Source: Massilia sp. W12 (GTDB taxonomy: Bacteria > Pseudomonadota > Gammaproteobacteria > Burkholderiales > Burkholderiaceae_D). Taken from it: a DNA stretch of 64,000 nucleotides. The number at the start of each line of letters is the position of its first letter. Positions within the stretch are counted from its first letter, which is position 1. Made by a program: the position numbers and the translations under genes. The stretch is from positions 2,666,001 through 2,730,000 of the forward strand of contig NZ_CP147776.1 of assembly GCF_037300705.1 (NCBI RefSeq), in the 5' to 3' direction. The notes beneath the pieces are model-generated. The model did no database searches. It saw only the letters and a program-made list of their open reading frames with translations, and was not told where the DNA came from. This document shows positions 46,717-53,990 of the stretch, one piece after another.

Positions 46717-47870
46717 TTGCGCTTGCCCGGCAAAATGCCCATTTGCTTGGCGATAATGCCCAGCATCACTTCGTCGGCCCCGGCCCCGATTGAGGCTAAG
46801 CGGCCATCGCGATATAAGCGCGCCACCAGATTTTCTGCGGTATAGCCCATGCCGCCCCAGAATTGCAGGCAGGCGTCGGGAATGATGCGCATCAAGCGCC
46901 CGGCTTTGAGTTTTGCCATCGAGGCCAGCTCGGTCACGTCCTGACCGGCTAAAAACAGGCTGCCGGCGCGGTAGGTCAGCGCGCGCAGGGCTTCCAATTC
47001 AGACTTCAATTCCGCCAGCTTGAAATACACCGCCTGATTATCGAGCAGCGGCGCGCCGTAAATTTTGCGTTCGCGCGCCCACTCCACTGTCCAGTCAATG
47101 CAGTTTTGCAGGGATTGCAAGGAATTCGCCGCCGCCCATAAGCGTTCTTCCTGGAATTGCAGCATCTGGTATGTGAAGCCCATGCCCTCTTCGCCGACCG
47201 CATAATGTTGCGGCACCCGCACATTGTCGAAATAAATCATGCCGGTGTCTGAGGCGTGCATGCCGATTTTGCGGATTTTTTTGGCCACCGAGACGCCCGG
47301 CGTCTTCATCGGCAGCATGATCAGGGTTTTATTGCGGTGCGGCGGGCCGTCCGATGTATTGGCCAGCACGCACATCCAGTCGGCCTGAATGCTGTTGGTG
47401 ATCCACATCTTGCTGCCATTGATGATGTAATCGCCGCCATCTTTGCGCGCCGTGGTTTTAATCGCCGCCACATCCGAACCGGCCCCGGCTTCTGAAACGC
47501 CGATGCAGCCCACCATTTCGCCGGCAATCGCCGGGGCCAGAAAGGCGCGTTTCAAGGCGTCCGAACCAAAGCGCGCCAGAGCCGGCGTGCACATATCGGT
47601 TTGCACCCCGATCGCCATCGGAATCGCGCCGCAGTGCACATGTCCCAGGGTTTCCGCCATGGCCATGGAAAAGGAATAGTCCAGCCCTAAGCCGCCATAT
47701 TCCGGGTCGCGGGTTAAGCCCAGCATGCCAAGCTTGCCCAGCTTGCCGAAGATTTCATGCGCCGGGAAAATCTCTGCCTCTTCCCATTCTTCCACATGCG
47801 GATTGATTTCATTATCGATGAAGCGTTTCAAGGTGTCTTGCAGCTGACGGTGTTCCGGGGTGTCGTACAT
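46713..47870 (-). CDS. acyl-CoA dehydrogenase, AtuD-like (385 aa)
   Basis: The ATG at 47870 is preferred over the one at 47891 because AGGAG lies 8 bases before it and the product begins MYDTPEHRQL like relatives. Hallmarks are GVSEAGAGSDVAAIKTTA, WITNSIQADW, and a C-terminal YRDGRLASIGAGADEVML, the GADE variant found in the citronellyl-CoA dehydrogenase group. It would insert a 2,3 double bond to make the substrate for the adjacent carboxylase. Its stop overlaps the carboxylase alpha start. Confidence 0.87.
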   Translation of the reverse strand: MYDTPEHRQLQDTLKRFIDNEINPHVEEWEEAEIFPAHEIFGKLGKLGMLGLTRDPEYGGLGLDYSFSMAMAETLGHVHCGAIPMAIGVQTDMCTPALARFGSDALKRAFLAPAIAGEMVGCIGVSEAGAGSDVAAIKTTARKDGGDYIINGSKMWITNSIQADWMCVLANTSDGPPHRNKTLIMLPMKTPGVSVAKKIRKIGMHASDTGMIYFDNVRVPQHYAVGEEGMGFTYQMLQFQEERLWAAANSLQSLQNCIDWTVEWARERKIYGAPLLDNQAVYFKLAELKSELEALRALTYRAGSLFLAGQDVTELASMAKLKAGRLMRIIPDACLQFWGGMGYTAENLVARLYRDGRLASIGAGADEVMLGIIAKQMGILPGKRK

Positions 47871-47887
47871 GGTGGGGTCTCCTGAAT

Positions 47888-49549
47888 TCATGCGCGTTGT
47901 ACGCCAAAAGCCAAGGGCCGCAAGGTGCGCTGGCGCGCGCTGCGGCAGATATCGAATAAGAGGGACAGCACGGTGCGGCTGTCGCGCGGGTCGATCACGC
48001 CATCGTCAAGCAGGCGCGCGGAGGTGTGAAATGCCCCGCTTTGGGCCTGGAAATTTTGCACAATGCGCGCACTGTTGGCGGCGATTTGCTGTTCTGCCTG
48101 GGCGATGGCGGCTTGCGCCTGCTCGGGCGGCAGCTTGGCGGCGCGCCGCAATGCGCCGGCGCGCGCCACTTCGGCCATGGTGGCGGCGGCTTGCTCGGCC
48201 CCCATCACCGCGCTTTGCGAGGCCGGCCAGGAGAGGCAGAAATCCGGCGCAAAACCGCGCCCGCACATGCCGTAATTGCCAGCCCCGAAGCTGGCTCCGC
48301 AATACAGGGTGATGCGCGGCACATCGGCATTCGCCACTGCCTGCAGCATTTTGGCGCCATGCTTGATCATGCCGCCCTGCTCTGCCGCCCGGCCAACTAA
48401 AAAGCCGGTGGTGTTTTGCAAAAACAGCAGCGGCGTGCCGCTTTGCGCCATGAGCTGAATAAAATGGCTGGCTTTGTTGGCGCCGGCTGGATCGAGCGGG
48501 CCGTGATTGCTGACAATGCCGATCATCCGGCCCTGCAAGCGGGCTTGTCCGCACAGGGTGGCGGGGCCGAAATCGGGCTGAAATTCGAGCCAGGCTGAGC
48601 CATCGACTATGCGTGCAATCACTTCGCGCATATCGAGCGGGGTTTTCAGATTCGCCGGCAACAGGGATAACAGATCGTCGGCGGCGTAAAGTGGTTCAGC
48701 AAATGGCCCGGGCGCGGCGGCGATTCTGTCCCACTGCAAGTTTTCCACCAGCATGCGGGCCAGCGCCAGGGCGTGCGCATCATCTTCGGCGATGAAATCG
48801 GCCAGGCCGGTCATGCTGGCGTGCATTTCAGCGCCGCCCAATTCTTCTTCCTGCGCCACTTCGCCGGTGGCGGCCAGCAGCAGCGGCGGGCCGGCCAGAA
48901 ACGCGCGCGCACGGCTGCGCACCATCACCACATAATCCGACAAGCCCGGCATATACGCGCCGCCGGCGGTGGAAGAGCCATGCACCACGCTGATCACCGG
49001 CACGCCGGCGGCGGACAGCCTGGCCAGATTGCAAAACACGCTGCCGCCGTGGATGAAGTGCTCGACCTTGTATTCCATCAAATTCGCGCCGGCGCTCTCG
49101 ACCAGATGCACAAAGGGGAGTTTTTGCTGCAGCGCGATGGCTTGTGCGCGTAAAAATTTATCCAAGCCGGCTGGCTGCAGGGCGCCGGCCTGAATCCCGG
49201 CGTCGGATGCGACCACCATCACGCGCACCCCGCACACCTGGCCAATGCCGCAAATCACCCCGCCGCCGGGCAGACTTTGCGCCAGATCCCGCTTATCCAT
49301 GCCGTAGCCGGCCAAGGTGGACAATTCCAGCCAGGGGCTGGCCGGATCAAGCAAAGCGGCGATGCGCCAGCGCGGCAAGAGCTGGCCGCGCTTGTCAAAT
49401 TGCGGCGCGGCGGCGTCTGAGGCATCGCGCGTGCGCTGCTCCAGCGCGCGCAAAGCCTGCAGCGCGGCCAGTTGCGCAGCGCGGTTGGATGCAGTTTCTT
49501 CACTCTGGACAAGCGGCTGACAGCGGATCACTTGCATGTGCGGCCTCAT
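47888..49549 (-). CDS. acyl-CoA carboxylase beta (carboxyltransferase) subunit (553 aa)
   Basis: A crotonase-fold carboxyltransferase of the methylcrotonyl/geranyl-CoA type: DKRGQLLPRWRIAALLDPAS, LVESAGANLMEYKVEHFIHG, GSSTAGGAYMPGLSDYVVMV and a C-terminal FGAGNYGMCGRGFAPDFCLS. The GSSTAGGAY and AGPPLLLAATGE sequences are closer in my memory to the geranyl-CoA (AtuC) than to the methylcrotonyl-CoA subunit, which needs a search. The start overlaps the SDR stop (ATGA); an internal ATG 12 bases later, behind GAGGCC, is also possible. Confidence 0.88.
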   Translation of the reverse strand: MRPHMQVIRCQPLVQSEETASNRAAQLAALQALRALEQRTRDASDAAAPQFDKRGQLLPRWRIAALLDPASPWLELSTLAGYGMDKRDLAQSLPGGGVICGIGQVCGVRVMVVASDAGIQAGALQPAGLDKFLRAQAIALQQKLPFVHLVESAGANLMEYKVEHFIHGGSVFCNLARLSAAGVPVISVVHGSSTAGGAYMPGLSDYVVMVRSRARAFLAGPPLLLAATGEVAQEEELGGAEMHASMTGLADFIAEDDAHALALARMLVENLQWDRIAAAPGPFAEPLYAADDLLSLLPANLKTPLDMREVIARIVDGSAWLEFQPDFGPATLCGQARLQGRMIGIVSNHGPLDPAGANKASHFIQLMAQSGTPLLFLQNTTGFLVGRAAEQGGMIKHGAKMLQAVANADVPRITLYCGASFGAGNYGMCGRGFAPDFCLSWPASQSAVMGAEQAAATMAEVARAGALRRAAKLPPEQAQAAIAQAEQQIAANSARIVQNFQAQSGAFHTSARLLDDGVIDPRDSRTVLSLLFDICRSARQRTLRPLAFGVQRA

Positions 49550-50463
49550 TCCTGCGCCAGGTTTTGCAAAACGCGCGGCGCCGAAGCCGCCGCCGGATCG
49601 GCAAAGCCGGTAAAGCCCTCCGTTTTACGCTGCACGCGCGCTTGCGGCCAGCCGGAGCGCACCTGCGGTCTGGCCCCATCCACGCGCACACATGTCCCGC
49701 TGATAAAGGCTGCCGCCGGCGAGAGCAAAAAGCAAATCGCCGCCGCCACTTCGGCTTCTGTCCCCATGCGCTGCAGCGCCACGCCCTGCACCGCCTGCCC
49801 GATCAAGGGCAAGACCTGGGGCGGATATTGATCCATGCCGCTGGAGGCGATATAGCCCGGCGCGACACAATTCACGCGCACCCCATACGCGGCCCATTCC
49901 AGCGCGGCAGTTTCGGTAAAACTGTGCATGCCGGCGCGCGCCGCGCCTGAATGGCCCATCATCGGCATGCTGCCAAACACATCCGCGCTGATATTCACCA
50001 TCGCGCCGCCATGTTCTTGCATATATTGTTTGAGCACTTCGCGCGCCATCAAAAAGCCGCCGGTCAGATTGGTTTGCAACACCGCTTCCCAGCCTTTTTT
50101 GCTGATGTCTTTCAGGGCTGCCGGAAATTGGCCGCCGGCATTATTCACCAGGCCATCGATTTTGCCATGCGTTTGCAACACCGCCGCCACAGTGGCCGTC
50201 ACCGCTTCCTCGTCGCGGATATCGCACACATGGCAGGAAATCTTGACATCCGCAGTTTGCAATTCCTGCGCCACCGCCTGCAATTTTTCCAGCTTGCGCC
50301 CGACCAGGGCCAGATGCGCGCCCAGGCTGGCCAACTCAAACGCACAGGCGCGCCCGATGCCGGAACCGCCGCCGGTGATGACAACAGTCTGACCGGCGAA
50401 CAAAGCGGGACGGAAAATGCTGTGATACAGCGGCGCCGCAGCGCCTGTGTTGGCCTGATTCAT
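49546..50463 (-). CDS. PECR/AtuB-like short-chain dehydrogenase/reductase (305 aa)
   Basis: The Rossmann motif ITGGGSGIGRACAFELASLG is at about residues 29-48, with NNAG at 107-110. The usual YxxxK pair is replaced: the region reads HSGAARAGMHSF, placing Ser172 and Arg176 at the Tyr and Lys positions. The same substitution is known in peroxisomal trans-2-enoyl-CoA reductases (PECR), so the protein probably handles an enoyl-CoA rather than an alcohol. It is the first gene of the operon. Confidence 0.83.
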   Translation of the reverse strand: MNQANTGAAAPLYHSIFRPALFAGQTVVITGGGSGIGRACAFELASLGAHLALVGRKLEKLQAVAQELQTADVKISCHVCDIRDEEAVTATVAAVLQTHGKIDGLVNNAGGQFPAALKDISKKGWEAVLQTNLTGGFLMAREVLKQYMQEHGGAMVNISADVFGSMPMMGHSGAARAGMHSFTETAALEWAAYGVRVNCVAPGYIASSGMDQYPPQVLPLIGQAVQGVALQRMGTEAEVAAAICFLLSPAAAFISGTCVRVDGARPQVRSGWPQARVQRKTEGFTGFADPAAASAPRVLQNLAQE

Positions 50464-51026
50464 AGTGTGATGTGGAAAGAGAAAATAGATGGAAAAACGC
50501 CGCCGGCGCAATGGGACAAGCGGACAGATGGCTTGCGCAAAATGCACCAGAATGGTGCAGATTCGCACAAAACCCAGGCAAGCCGCTTACCATGCCGCCG
50601 CCGCAGCGGTATCGCTGGCGGGCGCAGGGATATTTTTTGCAAACCGGACCGATGTTTCATAAAGATGCAGTAATACAGATTTATCTTCCAAACCGCCATG
50701 GCTGGCGAGCGCTGACGCGGGCAAACATGATGGCATGGAAAAGCCGGCGCGCATCAAACAGTGCCGTCAAACGCCATAGATGGCCATGGATTTGTTGCGG
50801 CGATTGTAGCAACCAAGCAATTGCTTTGTAAAGTTATCGCAACAAATCCTGCAAAAAGAGCGGAAATTGCATTAAAGAAAGACAAAAGGCATCCGATATG
50901 CTTTCCATACGGAAATTTTTGCAAGCAAATCTTACAGCAGGCCCGGATTTTGCTTGTTGTGCTGTTACAGTGACGATGCTGCACAGTTATCTCAAACCTG
51001 ATTTCTCACAACAACAGATTGCCGAC
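50464..51026. other. intergenic region between the minus-strand operon and a plus-strand secreted protein
   Basis: 563 bases without a convincing gene; short open frames here have no start signals. It should hold the promoter of the AtuA-type operon (reading left) and that of the small secreted protein (reading right). A nested inverted repeat lies at 50788-50849. Confidence 0.6.
50788..50849. promoter_or_regulatory. nested inverted repeat (12-bp perfect arms with inner palindrome)
   Basis: GGATTTGTTGCG (50788-50799) is exactly repeated as its complement CGCAACAAATCC (50838-50849). Inside the 38-base loop is the perfect palindrome AGCAATTGCT (50816-50825). It lies between divergent genes, so an operator for a regulator such as the TetR protein is possible. 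An RNA hairpin is the alternative. Confidence 0.5.
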
Positions 51027-51341
51027 ATGAAGCCATCCACCAGCCTCGCCACCGTATGCACCGCCTGCCTGCTGGCAGTCGGGCATGCTGACGCCGGCAC
51101 GGAACGTGCGTGCCGGCAGGCCAGCGCCGGCCATGCCGCGCATTGCGTGCAAGAACGTCTGCGGCAAAACCGCGCCCAGCCCGGCCCCAACGCCAGCGCG
51201 CCAAATTACGACTCACCGCAACTGCTGCAATTTTTCAGCACGGTGCAAGCCTATACCCAGGCCCCGGATGTCTTGGCCGACAGCGCGCCGGCGGAACAGG
51301 AATGCACCGGCAACACCGCCAGGACTTATTTTTCAGAGTGA
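51027..51341 (+). CDS. small secreted hypothetical protein (104 aa)
   Basis: The ATG at 51027 gives a good signal peptide (SLATVCTACLLAVGHADA, cleavage after about residue 22); the open frame extends upstream without need. The mature part has three cysteines and many Gln/Ala residues, with no recognisable domain. It is probably periplasmic. The function is unknown. Confidence 0.5.
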   Translation: MKPSTSLATVCTACLLAVGHADAGTERACRQASAGHAAHCVQERLRQNRAQPGPNASAPNYDSPQLLQFFSTVQAYTQAPDVLADSAPAEQECTGNTARTYFSE

Positions 51342-51352
51342 AGCAAAGGCTT

Positions 51353-51378
51353 TGCGCGGCAGCGTCTCAGGCCGCGCA
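51353..51378. terminator. hairpin between convergent genes
   Basis: TGCGCGGC (51353-51360) and GCCGCGCA (51371-51378) form a perfect 8-base-pair GC-rich stem with a 10-base loop. It sits between the convergent genes ending at 51341 and 51415. There is no U-rich tail, so a terminator role is tentative. Confidence 0.42.
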
Positions 51379-51414
51379 GCTCTGCTGAAAAGCCAAAACG
51401 GGCCGCCCGCACAT

Positions 51415-52161
51415 TCACTGATCAAAATCATCCACCACATAGCGGCCGCCATTTTCCACTTCTGCGGCCAGCACATTTAACAGCGCCTGCGCCACATTTT
51501 CCGGGCTGCGCAGCTGGCCCTGCTCTTTTAGGGCGCGGAAACGTCCGACATCGGCAAACAAGGCGTCCGGCGTGGCGCGGATTTCAGCTTGCATATCGGT
51601 ATCGATCACGCCCGGGCCAAAATTCACGCACAACACCGGATGCGGCAAGCCTTGCTGTTCAGCCGCCAGCGAGCGCACATAGTTTTCCAAACCGGCTTTG
51701 GCCGCGCAATACATGGCCCAAGAGCCGTAGCCGCGCAAAGCCGCGCCGGACGAGACTGAGAGCAAGACCTTGCGCGCGGCGGCATGGCCCTGAAAATGGC
51801 GCATGAAGGCCGCCATCACGCGCAGGCCGGAAGTGAAATTGATCGCGATATTATCCAGCATCTGCGCATCCGCCAATTGCGCCGCCGGCGCCACGGGGCC
51901 GACCACCCCGGCATTATTGATAAATGCAATCTCTGACCATGGCTGTTGCGCCAATTGCGCCAGATGCGCTTCCAATTGCGGCAGGGCTTGATCCGGTTTG
52001 GCTAAATCCAGCGCCCAGTGTTCGCCGGCATTGCCGCCCTGGCTGCGGGCAAAACCATAAACCTGCCAGCCGGCGTCTTTGGCCAGCCGGCTCAAGGCCG
52101 CCCCCATGCCGCGCGAGGCGCCGGAAATGACCATCAGTTTGTTTTCATGCGTGGCTTGCAT
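51415..52161 (-). CDS. short-chain dehydrogenase/reductase, sepiapterin-reductase-like (248 aa)
   Basis: A classical SDR: cofactor loop SGASRGMGAAL (residues 13-23), NNAG at 82-85, catalytic Ser around 136-138 and YCAAK (Tyr151, Lys155). The C-terminal GPGVIDTDMQAEIR segment is like sepiapterin reductase and BphB-type relatives. It is a single gene, convergent with the small secreted protein. The substrate is unknown. Confidence 0.85.
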   Translation of the reverse strand: MQATHENKLMVISGASRGMGAALSRLAKDAGWQVYGFARSQGGNAGEHWALDLAKPDQALPQLEAHLAQLAQQPWSEIAFINNAGVVGPVAPAAQLADAQMLDNIAINFTSGLRVMAAFMRHFQGHAAARKVLLSVSSGAALRGYGSWAMYCAAKAGLENYVRSLAAEQQGLPHPVLCVNFGPGVIDTDMQAEIRATPDALFADVGRFRALKEQGQLRSPENVAQALLNVLAAEVENGGRYVVDDFDQ

Positions 52162-52377
52162 CTTACTTCCTGCCTTTCATCATGCGCCGCGCAGCAAGCT
52201 GCTGATCACGGCGTAAAAGTTTCACCAGAGAAATATCGTTGTATCAGTGCATCAAAAGCGGCGGCAAGCGGGAAAAAACTGAAGTGGCGCCGATAAAGCC
52301 TGTTAATTTGCAGAATGTGCGCCAGGCTTCTGACGTAACATGGAATGTAATCCAAGGCTCATTGCTGGAACATCGTC

Positions 52378-53970
52378 ATGACCACCAAGAAATCGCCTGC
52401 TGAAATCGCCCGTGAAGCATTCCGCCAATTGGCGGTGCGCCGCATTGTACCGACCCCGGAAGCATACCGCGATATTTATTACGAAATCGCCGGCATGCCG
52501 CCGCCGACGCCGGAACCGGTCGAGAGTGAAGCGGAAAAAATGTTGAGCGGCTTTGCCGCCACCCTGTCCGGCGCGCCCGGCGACTATGCCGATTTTGGCC
52601 GCCGCTGCAGCCGCGCAGCCAAATCCCGGGATTGGGAAGCCTACGGCAAAATTCTGACCCAATTTATTGAGCGCAGCTTGAAAAAACCGGCTGGCGGCAT
52701 CGAACTCGCGCCACCGCCGCCGCCGCCCGCCTCAGCCAATATCCCATTGAGTCTGGTGGATGAAAAACAAGACGCGCGCCAGTTGCGTGAAATGCTCGGG
52801 CGCGCGCTGAATTTCGCCCTGCCCTGCCTCTTACAAGCCACGCCGGAACTGGCTGCCGAATCCGAAAACCTCGGACGCGCCTTAAAAGACGCGCACAGCG
52901 ATGAAGCCTTGAACGGCATCGCCGCGCGCTTAAAACAACTCTGCTATCAAATTGAAGTGCGCAGCGGCGACGCCGGCGAGCAACAGGAAATGCTGTACCG
53001 CCTGTTTAAGCTCTTACTGGAAAATATCAGCGAGATGCTGGAAGACGACAGCTGGCTGCGCGGCCAGATTGAAGTGGTGCAGGATCTGCTTTCCGGCCCG
53101 CTGGATCAACGCGCGCTGGAAGACGCCACGCGTGCTTTCAAAGATGTGATTTATAAGCAAGGCCAGTTGAAAAACAGCATCGCCGACGCGCGCGGCACGG
53201 TCAAAAATCTGATGCAAACCTTCCTTGACCGCTTAGCCGGCATGGTGGCCTCGACCGGTGACTTTCACGACAAAATGGGCGGTCTGAACCAGCGCATCTC
53301 ACACGCGCAAAATATCGCCGATTTAAGCAGCCTGATGGATGAAGTGCTGGCTGAAACCCGCCATATGCAAGAAGAGGCGCGCAACTCGCGCGACCGCATG
53401 GCGAGCGCGCAAAACGAAGTCACCGAAGCCGAACGCAAAATCGCCGAGTTGGAACAAAAACTGCAGCAACTCAGCGAACTGGTGCGCGAAGACCAATTGA
53501 CCGGCAGCTTGAACCGGCGCGGACTGGAAGATGTGTACGAGCGCGAAACCGCGCGTTCTGAGCGGCGCGGCACACCGCTGTGCGTGGCCATGCTGGACTT
53601 GGACAACTTCAAAAAACTCAATGACTCACTCGGCCATCAGGCTGGCGACGGCGCCTTGAAACACCTGGTGCGCATTGTGAAAAGCACGCTGCGCTCAATG
53701 GATGTGATTGCGCGCTATGGCGGCGAAGAGTTTTTGATTTTATTCCCGGAAACCACAGTCGAGGCCGCCACCACCTCGATGATGCGGGTGCAGCGCGAAT
53801 TGACCAAACATTTTTTCATGCATGAAAACGAAAAGGTCTTGATCACCTTCAGCGCCGGGGTCGCCTTGCGGCAACCGGGCGAGAGTCAGGAAAGCTTGTT
53901 AAAACGGGCAGATGAAGCGATGTACCAGGCCAAACGCACCGGCAAAAACCGGGTCGTGGTGGCCGAGTAA
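52378..53970 (+). CDS. diguanylate cyclase (GGDEF protein, 530 aa)
   Basis: The C-terminal GGDEF domain has the active motif GGEEF at residues 448-452. An RSMD inhibitory site (439-442) lies exactly five residues before it, so it should make c-di-GMP and be product-inhibited. The N-terminal about 330 residues are soluble and helical without a known sensor domain. They include a proline stretch (around 115-120) and a coiled coil just before the catalytic domain (residues about 330-375). There is no membrane segment. It stands 20 bases ahead of the TPR-OGT gene, so the two may be co-expressed. Confidence 0.92.
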   Translation: MTTKKSPAEIAREAFRQLAVRRIVPTPEAYRDIYYEIAGMPPPTPEPVESEAEKMLSGFAATLSGAPGDYADFGRRCSRAAKSRDWEAYGKILTQFIERSLKKPAGGIELAPPPPPPASANIPLSLVDEKQDARQLREMLGRALNFALPCLLQATPELAAESENLGRALKDAHSDEALNGIAARLKQLCYQIEVRSGDAGEQQEMLYRLFKLLLENISEMLEDDSWLRGQIEVVQDLLSGPLDQRALEDATRAFKDVIYKQGQLKNSIADARGTVKNLMQTFLDRLAGMVASTGDFHDKMGGLNQRISHAQNIADLSSLMDEVLAETRHMQEEARNSRDRMASAQNEVTEAERKIAELEQKLQQLSELVREDQLTGSLNRRGLEDVYERETARSERRGTPLCVAMLDLDNFKKLNDSLGHQAGDGALKHLVRIVKSTLRSMDVIARYGGEEFLILFPETTVEAATTSMMRVQRELTKHFFMHENEKVLITFSAGVALRQPGESQESLLKRADEAMYQAKRTGKNRVVVAE

Positions 53971-53990
53971 ATACGTCTGAAAGCGAAACC

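Noticed and set aside
50754-50984. Minus-strand open frame of 76 aa in the intergenic region
   Set aside because: No ribosome binding site, and it runs over the nested palindrome. Composition looks non-coding.
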